Below are positions 1-11,500 of a stretch of 64,000 nucleotides of DNA, piece by piece. The notes under the pieces were generated by a model. It saw only the letters and a list, made by a program, of their open reading frames with translations. It was not told where the DNA came from and did no database searches. This DNA is from Raphanus sativus. Its lineage: Eukaryota > Streptophyta > Magnoliopsida > Brassicales > Brassicaceae. Both the position numbers and the translations under genes were made by a program. Position 1 is the first letter of the stretch, and the number at the start of each line of letters is the position of its first letter. Location of the stretch: positions 26,160,397 through 26,224,396 of the forward strand of contig NC_079511.1 in NCBI RefSeq assembly GCF_000801105.2, read 5' to 3'.

Positions 1-169
1 GATCAATGATCCAAAAAGAGATTAATCTTCAATAGTTTTGATGTTTACCAAGTAACAAAAGATAATCCAGCCTCCAATGGCTTACAGAATACTTAAACTT
101 AGGTTTTAGAAAAGTAAAACGTGCATACAAAAAGACTAAAATGTCCATGAAAAGTGCTAATCTTCGAGC

Positions 170-420
170 TGGAGCGGGTGCGGAGCGACCAGGAGGGGTC
201 GCTCCGGAGAGGTCGCTGCGGAGACTCCGAGAAAGACGAGCGGGCAGCCGGGTTCGCTGGCACGGGGTCGCTCCAGAGGATGCCGTCACAGCGAGGAGGG
301 AGAGCCGCTCCAGACGGTCGCTGCGGAGAAGACGAGCGGGCAGCTTGGGTCGCTGGCACGGGGTCGCTTCGGCTGGTGAAGTCACAGCGACCAGGAGGGG
401 TCGCTGTGGTCCTGCTCGAT
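170..420. repeat. GC-rich imperfect tandem repeat
   Basis: A GC-rich island in AT-rich surroundings. Two imperfect copies of a roughly 100-120 bp unit can be aligned: both contain a GGTCGCTGCGGAGA core, then GACGAGCGGGCAGC, then CGCTGGCACGGGGTCGCT. Short inverted motifs (GGTCGCTCC with GGAGCGACC) recur, so the segment could fold. It is open in several frames on both strands only because such repeats lack stop codons; I see no recognisable protein. It is probably part of a transposable element, but no termini are visible. Confidence 0.6.
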
Positions 421-1380
421 CCATGATCACTCATTTCGCATCTTTTGACCACAATTGTATCCTAAACGTCTCTAAGAACTCCATGCGGTACTCCAATACA
501 TGATAAAGACTTATGTATACAAAATGCAACTTAAACATGTCTAAATCCTATTCTAGATGATCAAAATGCATATGGGTATGAAGATAAAACAATGGAAATA
601 TGCAAGACATCAATAACTATTTTTGCAATTTAACCAATATAGCTAAAAGCTACTCATTTCGTTCCCATAAGTAAGATTTTATAAATTTTATTTTTGTTCT
701 ACAAAGAAAAATTTTCTATATATTTTAAAATATTTTGTATATTTTTAAAAAATATTAATTATGAATATTTGAATTGATGAAATTTTATTGATGGATAGTT
801 ATTAAAAAAAAATTGTAAAACATTTATTATATTTTTAATAAACGTAAAAACTCTATAATATCTTATTTTCTTGATGGGAGGTAGTACATACCAAGCAATG
901 ATGGTTTTTGATGCCTTTCTTTAATGATGGTGTTTATGTAAGGATGATGTTTCTACAGATTTGATGAATGAAAGTATTATTCCGATGAAAGAAAGAAGCT
1001 AAAAGCTATATACACTGAACCACTTCTCTTGCTAACTGGTGTAATATAGTTATATATATGGTCAACATATTCATTGATTCAATTTGCTCTATATTCATAA
1101 TAAGCAAAAAAATTAAAGAAGTAACCATGTATGAATTTTATGGGGAAGTGTGTCTGTTTAGCACAAAAGTGGACAAAAAACTCCTTCTACGCGCGTGACC
1201 GCTTGCTTGATGCACTGTGCACAATTAACTAACTATACTATACTATACTATTTTAAAAATAGTATAGAAAAAATATCGATACCAATATCACAAAAGATTA
1301 TATATTTGGTTAGTTTACACTTATATTTCTATTATTTGATTTTACAATAGAATGGAACACATTAACATAATACAATAGAA
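421..1380. other. AT-rich intergenic DNA, no gene seen
   Basis: AT-rich sequence without a convincing coding region. A short TATACTATACTATAC-type run lies near 1230-1250. It leads into the telomere-like satellite and may be its unique flank. Confidence 0.5.
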
Positions 1381-1384
1381 TGAA

Positions 1385-3170
1385 ACACACTAAACCCTAA
1401 ACCCAAACCATATACCCCAAACCCTAAACCCAAACCATAAACCATAAACCATAAACCCAAAGGAGGAGGATTTCCGATTTGTGAAATAGCTAGTGGCATT
1501 ATCAATAATTTGAGGGATTAGTAAAAAACCTCTATAAGAAGTAGAGAAAAAGATGAGACATACTATACTACAATCATTAAATAGTAAAGTCGTCCAGTGT
1601 AAGAGGATACACCATTAGCAAAGAATGATGGAGGTGATGAAGTAGGAGAAAAAATACCCACAAGAATTGGAGAAAAAGAAGATACGGTGAGAATAGGTGA
1701 GGAAACAATGATTGTCGACATTACTGGAAGACAAGACATAGAGATGATGTAACAGTACACATCGTTGTGTACTATTCTATGTTTATCAAATAGTATAGTT
1801 CGACGAAGTGTATACGGTTCATCTTCTATACAAGCTCTAAACCCAAACCCTAAACCCTAAACCCAAACCATATACCCTAAACCCAAACCCAAACCCTAAA
1901 CCTAAACCCAAACCATATATCCAAACCCCCTAAACCCAAACCATATACCTTAAACCCAAATCCTAAACCCAACCATGTATCCAAACCATATACTCTAAAC
2001 CCTAAACCCAAACTCTAAACCATAAAATCTAAACCTAAAAGAGGAGGATTTCCGATTTGTGAAGAAGCTAGTGGCATTGTCAATAAATTTGAAGGATTAG
2101 TAAAAAATCATAAGAAGTAGAGGAGAAGATGAGACATACTATACTATAATCATTAAATAGTATAGTCGTGCAGTGTAAGAAGATACACCATTAACAAAGG
2201 GATGATGGAGGTGATGAAGTAGGAGAAAAAAATACCCACAAGAATTAGAGAAAATAAAGAGACGGTGGAAATAGGTGATGAAACAATGATTGGCGACATT
2301 ACTGGAAGACTTGAGTCCTAGAATACCTGACTGTAGTTGGCATATTCTAATAGACAAGACATAGAGATGATGTAACAGTACCCATCGTTGTGTACTATTC
2401 TATGTTTATCAAATAGTATAGTTCGACGAAGTGTATACAGTTCATCTTCTACAATAGCTCTAAACCCAAACCCTAAATCCTAAACTCAAACCTAAACCCT
2501 AAACCCAAACCATATATCCAAACCATAAAGCCTAAATCCTAAACACAAACCATATACCCTAAACCAAAATCCTAAACCCAAACCATATATCCAAACCAAT
2601 TACCCTAAACCTAAACCATAAACCCTAAACCCAAACCATATATCCTAAACCCAAACCATATATCCAAACCATAAACCCTAAATCCTAAACCCAAACCATA
2701 TACCCTAAACTCAAACCCTAAACCCAAACCATATATCCAAACCAATTATCCTAAACCTAAACCTTAAACTTAAAGGAGAAGGATTTCCGATTTGTGAAGA
2801 AACTAGTGGCATTGTCAATAAATTTGAGGGATTAGTAAAAGACCACCATAAGAAGTAGAGGAGAAGATGAGACATACTATACTATAATTATTAAATAGTA
2901 GAGTCGTGCAGTGTAAGAGGATACACCATTAGCAAAGGGATGATGGAGGTATAGTCGGAGTTGATGAAGTAGGAGAAAAAATACCCACAAGAATTAGAGA
3001 AAAAGAAGAGACGGTGGGAATAGGTGAGGAAACAATGATTGACGATATTACTGGAAAACAAGACATAGAAATGATGTAACAGTACACATCGTGGTATACT
3101 ATTCTATGTTTATCAAATAGTATAGTTCGACGAAGTGTATACTGTTCATCTTCTCCACTAGCTCTACGCA
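1385..3170. repeat. Composite satellite with telomere-like blocks (three units)
   Basis: Three diverged copies of a roughly 450-700 bp unit lie head to tail. Each has a block of degenerate plant-telomere-like motifs (AAACCCTAAACCCAAACCATA variants; about 1385-1460, 1845-2040 and 2460-2780). Each block is followed by a conserved stretch beginning near GGAGGATTTCCGATTTGTGA and ending near TATCAAATAGTATAGTTCGA. Unit length differs mainly through the number of telomere-like motifs. Apparent minus-strand reading frames in each copy are related to one another but interrupted and resemble no protein I know. Interpreted as an interstitial telomere-like satellite, not a gene. Confidence 0.75.
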
Positions 3171-3767
3171 TCCTCTGCTTCTTAATCCATATATAATGAG
3201 TAGTAGCAAAACTGTAAACCCAAACAAAGATATGAAAAAAATCAGACACTTGGTGGATATGATTGAGAATGAACATAAATTTGTAAATATAATTGAATAA
3301 TCACTTGGTGGAAAAAATCAGAAACTTTTAAATAATCATTGAACAAAAAAAAACAAAGATCAAGTGAGAGTGAGAATGAATAAGAATAAAAGGGTAATTT
3401 TGTCATTATATATATTATACAAAGAATATCGTAGCACTCCGTTTACTATGATTACCGTCTTAATTCTAATTGTACTATAGTCATGCGTCCAAATTTCTTA
3501 TACTTCTTTCAATCTCTCGTTTTTCTAATTAAAACCTTTATGCAAGATAAGTTCTTGTTTCAGTAAAAAGCATACGAGTCTTCTCGAATAATAAAGTAGA
3601 AAATATTTAAAAAGCAAATTGGACAAAAAATAATACTAAAATGATGGGCAAAACTTAAGATGTTATCAAATAGTTTTCAGAATAGAACACAGATACTCTA
3701 GCAGAAGAGTTTACTAAGAAAAAGAAACACAGCAAAAAAGAAACAGAATACAGGGTCCATCCCCTCC
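3171..3767. other. Intergenic DNA downstream of NOP56
   Basis: AT-rich sequence between the satellite and the NOP56 stop codon. It should contain the NOP56 3' untranslated region on its right side. No other gene or element recognised. Confidence 0.5.
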
Positions 3768-6030
3768 CTATTCGTCGTCATCCTCACTCTTTGACTTCTT
3801 CTTCTTCTTCGATTTCTTCTTGCTCTGACCACCATCATCAGTCTCTTCCTCTCCTCCAGACTTGCTCTTCTTTTTCTTCTTCTTCTTCTCTGATTTCTCA
3901 TTCTCCTCTTCTGTCTCCTCCATCTTCCTCTTCTCTTTCTTCTTCTTTTTCTCTGACTTCTCCTCATCCACTGCCTCCTTCTCTTCCTCATCTATAAGAG
4001 GAGGGCACGGATCAAACATTTACAGTCCACCACCAAAATATTACTCTTATTTCAAGATCATACCTTTGTTTTGCAGATTCTCTATCACCTCCTTCATTAC
4101 ATCTACGTTCTTGCGTGGAGCAACACCTTTGTCGTAAAAGTCTAGCCTTTCCTCTACTTGTTCACGAAGCTTCTCACCAAATGCCGTTGTTGCTCCATCT
4201 GCATTTAGGACAAACATCAACCAGGTTACAACATCTCCTCAAAATAAATATTACAGAACTCTGTTTCTGAATCTTACCAGCGAAACAATCAATACGGGAA
4301 GCTATAGAGCACTTGTTTGCAAGATAACGAGCGATACGGCCCTTGTTCTTAGCAGATGCTCGGCCAATGAAGGACGAATGGAAAATCAACCCATACTTGG
4401 GTGTGTTTCCTCGCGTTTTAAGCGCCCTGAAACACCACAACAGTTCACGTCACACACGCACCACTACAATAACTTACGGAGAAGATTAAAAGAAAAAAAG
4501 AGAGCTCTATGATATCGCACCTGAAAAGCGCCTTCTCGGCTCCGAGAATCTGGAGGGTAGAAGATGGGCACTTGGCAAGGTTAGTCAGACTTCCAGCATG
4601 TGAAATGAGACGGGCACCGACCATATCTCCAATCAAGGCGGCCAAATTAGGGGCAATGTCGCTCATCTTAGCAACAAGGTAATCATAGAGCTTCTTCCTG
4701 TAGTCAGCGAGGTCCATCACTTTCTTAGCAAAGGTCTGTACGTTGATCAAGTCAAGCGGTGATAAATCCTGGCCTGTTGTGCATACGGAAGAAAAATAAA
4801 ATGTAAGAGAAATTACAAACACCAATGAATCCGTACAGCTTAGTTCATTTACCCATGGATGCTTTTCCAGCTTCGACGACCTCCTTTGCTTTATCCTCAT
4901 CCCCTAAGACTTCAGTAAGCATAGGGATGTGGTCATCAGTCAGCTTAGACTTGTCTTCAATCATCTTTGAAACACGGGCGTAAAGATAATTGTCATTGAC
5001 AATCTTCACTAGCTCGGGGAAGTGCCACGAATACCATTCCCTGCAACAACAACATCAATCAATAAACAATGTTCATCTACTACGTCTTTGCTCGGTGTTA
5101 ATTGAAAATACACACAGACTGAATAAAAAAACAAACCTGACTCTCATGGCAAAGGAGTTGATATCCTTATCAAGGGTGTCAAGGAGGAAAATCGCTTGAA
5201 TAACCATGTTGTCCACCCGGTTAACATTGAACTTGACCTTGGCTCTGCTGTAGCTGTGAGCTAACCCAAGTTGAGATTTTTCCAGATCACCAGGCTGCAT
5301 TCAATAAAATAAACATTCATGAGTTACAAGACACAAAGCATAGGCAAACACAGAGAGAGAGAAAAAGAGTATTATCCATTCACACCTTGAGGTCCTTGAT
5401 GAACCTGTCAAAATGAAGGCGAACACCACGGAGAAGCTCAAGAACGAACTCATTGCTCTGGCAGGGGATTTTAGTGGCCTCCAAGATATGGGAACCGAGT
5501 TTAGGCTCGGAGGTTCCTAAGCTGAACTTGGGCTTCTTGCCTTCTTTGACTTTAGGAAGATTCAACTCCAGGAAACTTCTAAGCTCGTCAGTCATAACCC
5601 CTTGCCACCAAAAAAGAAAAGATCAAAGACATAATCAAATTAGACACAGCATTAGACCACTCAACCATAAAAATTGAAGCTTTCTTTATGAAAAAATTGT
5701 AAAACAACCAAAAATGTCAAAGGAGCAGAGTATCATATGATTTACGCTTTAAATCCAAAAAAAAAATCAAGGGCAGAGTTATGGTTCGAGTTCCCAGAAA
5801 GACTACAACTTTACAATAAATATACCTTCAGAGACGGCGTTAACTTGGTTGAGGGCATCGAGGGCAGACTCGAAGGGATGAAAAGCGGTCAGCTGGACAA
5901 CACGACCAAAGCGACTGAGGTCCGAGACTGAGCTCCGGACGGCCTCTGTGTTCTGTCCGATCTCATCAAGACCGTGGGCCTCGAAGAGGCCATAGCCAGA
6001 AGAAGACTCGTAGAGAAGATACATAGCCAT
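3768..6030 (-). CDS. NOP56, box C/D snoRNP core protein
   Basis: Eight exons with GT-AG introns keep one frame: 6030-5826, 5600-5386, 5294-5137, 5040-4853, 4773-4521, 4426-4278, 4198-4064 and 3991-3768, giving 508 residues. The start [20 protein letters not shown] is the family N-terminus. In order: NOP5NT domain (about 1-70), NOSIC/coiled-coil region (about 165-215), Nop RNA-binding domain (about 250-410) with the [20 protein letters not shown] stretch, and a Lys/Glu-rich tail (about 435-508). Known family role: with fibrillarin, NOP58 and the 15.5K protein it forms box C/D snoRNPs in the nucleolus that guide rRNA 2'-O-methylation. It matches my memory of Arabidopsis At1g56110 closely. No frameshift or premature stop is seen. 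A hAT transposon lies 58 bp upstream of the ATG and may alter its transcription. Confidence 0.95.
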
Positions 6031-6087
6031 TCTTTGTTTGAGAGGAGAGACGACAAAAGCTAAAACCCTAAAAATGAATATGAATTA

Positions 6088-8073
6088 TAGGGATGTTGTA
6101 TTGGGTTGCCCAACCCAACCCAACCCTATTTATTTTAAGCCCAACCCAAAGTGGCCCTAACCCTTTTAGACCCCATCATATTATTTGTATTAGGGCTAAA
6201 CCCTTTTTAACCCATTTTGAGCCCTTTAATTTTTTTTTTATGTAAACACATTTTTTCTGTAATTTCTTACAAAATTATATGAAAATTAAATCAAATAAAG
6301 TTAAATCAAAACTTTGAGTCATATAAATAGTAAGAAGTTTCACATTATTGATTGTCACAAAATAAGTTTAAAAGCTTTGAGTCATATAAATAGCAAGAAA
6401 TTTCATATTCAAATAAACAAAGTCTTTCACATATTCTTTGCTCGTTGAAGACTGCAGCAACCAGCTTTACTCTCTAGACAAGTTTATATGCCAGCAACCA
6501 GCTCGTTGAAGATCTGTATTTGCCAAAAAAGAATCTATATCAAACAGAGCATATGACAAGTTACAAATACATACACGTCTTGTATATATGCTTAACCGGA
6601 CCGAGACTATTAATAAACTAATACATGCATGTCTGTGAACTAGACAGATACTTCAAGATGCATCACAAGATCACAAAATCAGAAGCAAGCACACACTGGA
6701 CCACAAAACCAGAAGCAAGCACACACAAGTACACATCACATACAAGTAACTTACAGTTGTAAAAAAAGAGGCCTAACTCATCAAGAGGATCATTAAACCT
6801 TTAACTCATATCTAATCTAAAACAACGAATAATTGATTACACAAATTAACAAAGAGAAAATGCCACAAGCAGTAGACTGAAAATCGAAAACGAAGGGATC
6901 AAAAGAGTGAACTATAGCACCATCTGTCTATGTTGATCAGTGAGGAGTGGAGGTTGTTGCTGCGTCAGCGGCTCTGTAGCACCACAAACCAGAAGCAAGC
7001 ACACACAAGTTCCAACGCAGAATCACACAAGTACATAAGTTCCAACGCAGAATCACACTCAAGAACATGACACACTAAAGACACTCTTAAGAAGACTTAT
7101 ATAAGCAGTAATGAACTTAACAAGAACCGCATAACAAGTCATCAAACTAATTCATACAGAAAAACAGAAACCAAGTAGCAAATGACTTTACATACTTAAA
7201 ATTCATCAGCAAACATCACAGAGTGACATCAATACATAACCAATATCTACTTCATGAACCTTTGACTTATATAAACTCTTATATAAACTCAGAACAGAGC
7301 AGTAATGAACTAACTAAAAAAAGGAAAATCTCACCTTTGACTTATATAAACTCTTAAACGTTGCTTGCACAAAACTCTTAAACCTTTGACTTCAACACTT
7401 TCACCTACACAGTTACACAAACCACAATACCAATCAGAGACAACCAAAAGATGCTAAGCTTGATCAATCTATTCCAATACTGATTGCTCAAAGTAAACAC
7501 AGAGAAGATCCTATACGTGTTTTCTATTTAAGCACAGTTCTCTCTAACATATATGATCAGAAACAAATCCAACCTTGGAGCGTCGAGATCGGAGAGAGGC
7601 TGAGATGAAACCCACGAGCGTCGAGATCGGAGAGAGAGGCTGAGATGAAACCGCCGAGCTGAGGCGTCGAGAACGAAGAAGAAGCTGAGGCGAGATCCGA
7701 GAGATAGGCTGAGACGAAACCCACGAGCGTCGAGATCGGAGAGAGAGGCTGAGATAAACCCACGAGCGTCGGAGATCGGAGAGTGTGAGATGATGAAACG
7801 CACGAGAAAATCGGAGAGAGGGTGAGATCGGCGAGAGGGTGAGATCGGAGATGAGAGAGCCTGAGAAGCGTCGAGAGTGAGATGAGAGAGAGATTGAAAG
7901 ATATTTTCTAATCCAAAAATGAAAAGGGCTCAACCCTGTTAAAACCCATTATTTTTCAACCCAAACCTAAATGACCCAATATAATTTACAGTTTAAGCTT
8001 ATGGGTTAGGGTATTTAATTTTTTTGATGGGCTGGTACTACCCTAACTTTTATAACCCAATACAACATCCCTA
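6088..8073. mobile_element. Non-autonomous hAT transposon
   Basis: A 1986-bp element with perfect 20-bp terminal inverted repeats (TAGGGATGTTGTATTGGGTT at 6088-6107, its complement at 8054-8073). It is flanked by an exact 8-bp target duplication ATGAATTA (6080-6087 and 8074-8081). An 8-bp duplication with TIRs starting TAGGG is characteristic of hAT elements. Subterminal DNA on both sides is rich in CAACCC/GGGTT motifs. No transposase-like reading frame is present: the longest open frames (7528-7933, minus) come from an internal minisatellite, so it would need transposase in trans. It sits between the NOP56 start codon and that gene's promoter motifs. Confidence 0.92.
7574..7890. repeat. Minisatellite inside the hAT element
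   Basis: Imperfect tandem units of about 40-45 bp built from CGTCGAGATCGGAGAGAGGC followed by TGAGATGAAACCCACGAG-type sequence, at least five copies, becoming shorter and more degenerate to the right. Lack of stop codons makes it open in three minus-strand frames. The encoded Ser/Arg/Leu-rich repeats match no known protein. Confidence 0.75.
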
Positions 8074-8081
8074 ATGAATTA

Positions 8082-8260
8082 TATTGATTTCCCAACTCAC
8101 TCCTTCCGCAAGAGAACTAAAGAAATTAGGGTTTCCGGGTTTAATACCATTCGCGCGGTTGGTTTTACTTATTCAATGGGCCGGGCCTATTTTACTATCC
8201 CCTAAGTCCATTCAATGTTGTGGAAACTGATTTTAGTTTATAGAGGCCCATCATGAGGAA
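8082..8260 (-). promoter_or_regulatory. Displaced NOP56 promoter: telo-box and site II motifs
   Basis: Just beyond the hAT element, in NOP56 orientation, are a telo-box AAACCCTAA (complement near 8127-8135) and two TGGGCC/GGCCCA site II-type elements (near 8178-8190 and 8246-8252). Plant genes for ribosome biogenesis commonly combine telo-boxes with site II elements. Before the insertion these would have been roughly 50-230 bp from the ATG; now they are about 2.1-2.2 kb away. A second AAACCCTAA-like motif remains at 6062-6071 between ATG and transposon. Promoter role is inferred from motifs only. Confidence 0.6.
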
Positions 8261-8538
8261 AGCTGAAGCTCACACACAGCAACGCGTCTCTCAAGTTGTT
8301 GACCCCCAAAGGTGTCTCACAAATCTCTATATATGAAGAAGAAACGACATATGTTTATCCCACCAAAGAAGAAAAAAGCTATTCTTCTCAAACACACAAA
8401 TATGGAGGTGACACTTTCATCTTTAGTTTGGTCAGACAAGCAGTTGCGTACAAACCACGCTTCTTTAATTTATACAATAACAACTCTCAAAAGGTGTTCC
8501 ATTCAGGTTTGTTCAAGTCGTTGTCGTCCCATCTTCTT
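8261..8538. other. Short intergenic / 3' UTR region
   Basis: Lies between the NOP56 promoter motifs and the stop codon of the receptor kinase, and should hold the kinase 3' untranslated region. Open plus-strand frames here run into the kinase coding strand and are judged non-coding. Confidence 0.45.
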
Positions 8539-11500
8539 CTACTTGGAAGGATTCTTTGGAGTGTCGGGCAATACCAAGCTCGAGCTCGTTGAACCACCGC
8601 TCATGAAGCTCATTGCGTTCTCAAATGTTCTCTCAGAGACGTACCCTGGCTTAGAATTGGCTTCCGTTATCTCCACATGCCCCGTCAACATGCCTACCAC
8701 TCGGGACATTGCTGGCCGTATTGCGTGATCTGTCTGTGTGCACAAGAAGGCTACCCCTATTACACGTTTCACTTCTTCCTCGTCATACCCTGTTAGACCC
8801 GGATCTACCACTTCCAAATCACGATTCTCTTGGTGTAGGCTCCACGCCCATTCCAGAAGGTATTGTTTCTCCTCATCCATTTCTGGAGAGGAGTTGGGCC
8901 TTCCGCTGACAATTTCCAAAGCCACTATACCAAAGGCAAACACATCCGTCTTCTCCGTAAGATGTCCAAGCATCACGTATTCTGGTGACAGATATCCTCT
9001 GCAGCATTAATTGTATTAACAATCAGCAATCGTTGTAAACATAAACATAAAATCATTTTTATGTTTCCAGGATATTTACATGGTCCCTGCAACTCGGGTA
9101 CTTATGTGCGTCTTCTTATCATCATATAGTTTGGCCAATCCAAAGTCGGAGAGTTTTGGTATCAGGTCCGAGTCCAGCAAAATATTGCTTGCCTTCACAT
9201 CCCTGTGCACTATACGAGGACTTGACTCCTCATGCATATATGCCAAACCTTTTGCTACTCCTAAGCATATCTCGAAACGGTCTGACCAACCAAGTTGCAA
9301 ACTATTTTCCTCTACGAAAATCACACCAACGTGTAAGCCAACAGCAGCCCTACTTTTGTAAACAAAACCTATAAAAACTGTTTTAACCTTATTTGCATAC
9401 CGAACAGAGCTTGATCGAGACTGTGGTTTGAGAGGTATTCATACACAAGCATACGTTGATTTCCCTCGATGCAGCATCCGTACAATTTTACAAGGTTGCG
9501 ATGCTGAACAGCTGATATAGTGGCAATCTCTGCAACAAATTGACCCTTGCCTTGCCTCGATGCAACTGACAACTGCTTCACGGCTATCTCTCTTCCATCG
9601 TTTAGTTTCCCCTGTACCCAATTGATATCTTTAGAATATATATATAGTCAATCAATGGATAAATTACATCCATTATCTGCTAAGGGAGTTACCTTAAAAA
9701 CAGGTCCAAATCCTCCCTCCCCAAGCTTGTTGGAAGGATTAAAATCTTGAGTTGCAGCTCTGAGTTCTGAGTAACTAAAGGTGTAGGGTCTTATGTCCAG
9801 GCTGTGTAGCACTGCATAAAAGTATATGCAGTTGAAAGTTGCAGTTGTTCGCGATTCGACTCTTAATGACTATACTTACCTTCTTCATCAGCCGCCCTTT
9901 TTCTTTTCCGACGGATGATTAAGATGATGGCAATCACCAAGATACTTATCATTCCTGCTCCTACAATGGCCCCTGCAATTATACCAATTTTTTTCTTGGA
10001 TTTCGGGGGCAACTTATTAGCTACAGTAGGTATGAAATCTGCAGCGAAGAAAAGCCAAGCCGGTTGTGAGAATAGACATTGGACTCCAGAAAGATCATGA
10101 AACTCTTCTTGTTGTTACCTGGCGTTGCACTGATAGCTGAGACTAACGGCCCATATGTCCCTTGAGAAGGAATACAGCATGTCCCTTTTCCAGCCCAGAA
10201 AAGATGAATTTCAACGTAATTTTCAGATACATTTGCTTTATACACTCTTTGAATCACCCGGGAAGTAGAACCGTTAGCTGTTCGGTGTATATCAAAATCC
10301 TTTTCAACAAGTTTTCCCTGAAAAACAAAAGGAAATCAGAGGTCTGAGAAGAGAGGTTCATGAAAAGTTGAGCCTTATAGTGCCTGCATGTTAGACCCTG
10401 CTTAACCGAAACATATACTACACAATGCACCAGACATTCAATACAAACGAATCTCTTATAAGCCAGGGTTTATCAACGATTTCCCCTCTTCTGTTCAAAA
10501 AGCTACATATGCATATTTTCATGTTCATTTACATTAGATGACAATATGATGATCATTTCATTTGCAAACGTAGGCAATTCCCAGTCAAGAAGAATAATTA
10601 GCGTTTGTGAGAATATGAGATGAAGTTCAATATATAGTAGAGACCTGGACATATATGTCGAAAAGTCGCCTTCCAAGACTTGTCCAGGTATCAGAACCTT
10701 GTATTTGTATTTCACCAAACTGAAGTGTTACACTGTAGCCTCCATTTTCTAGCCCCAGTCCGTAATACCTTAGGGAAGATGCAGAGAGCCTCGCTGATTG
10801 GAAAATCTCTGAGTCAGAAGTGTTTGCAAATGGTGTATCTGAAAGAGCTCTGTATTGATTACTGTTACTCCCAGTAAATAGTCCTACATTGCTGACTGCC
10901 CATCTCTGCGTTCTGCTTACGAAAGCTGAAGCTGGTCCAAGCTCCCCCTCGTCTTTCTCATACAAAACTCCATTGCTGGACCTGATATCCGGGCCTCCAC
11001 AGTTGACAGAAAAGTTGAAATCTGGACACCCATCAAGAGAGAAACATCTTAACCAACATATATATATGTATCCTAACACTGTCAAAGTCAAAACTTAAAT
11101 AAGTTGCGGAACACCATTTCAATGCACTTACATACGCCTTTTCCTCGATTGCAGCGGAAACTCTTCTGGAGACAGTCCAGTCCGGGGAAGACCCTTTTCG
11201 AAAGAACAAAAAAAAAGGCACTAAGATGAGAAATATAGCATGTAGATTAACATTTCTATGCTTGCGAAATATAAACAGTGTAGAAATTTAGGCTCCAAGT
11301 AAAGCACAAGATTGACGAAGTCACCTTCTGTCAGAGCCTCTCACTGTAAAGCGGTTCGCAATCAGGTTACTGCAGAGTAAAATAAAATTTTTCCTTTCAG
11401 CACTATGATGCTCCATGAAATTTAAGCATATCTAATTCTTGAACATACAGTTGCAAGTTTGGTAGGCGAACCCAAGAAGGAAGATTTCCTGTCAAATCAT

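Noticed and set aside
141..503. Arg-rich open frames on both strands at the left edge
   Set aside because: They come from a GC-rich repeat that lacks stops in most frames; no domain and no conserved start.
1563..3276. Related minus-strand frames in each satellite unit (CYIISMSC, VSSPI.TVSSFS)
   Set aside because: The similarity follows from DNA repetition; frames are interrupted and match no family I know.
3791..4137. Plus-strand Ser-rich and Phe-rich frames
   Set aside because: Antisense shadow of the Lys/Glu-rich tail of NOP56.
7528..7933. Three overlapping minus-strand frames with Ser/Arg/Leu repeats
   Set aside because: They are translations of the hAT minisatellite in different frames, without any transposase motif.
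8296..8728. Plus-strand frames at the end of the receptor kinase
   Set aside because: They overlap the kinase last exon in antisense and have no recognisable domain.
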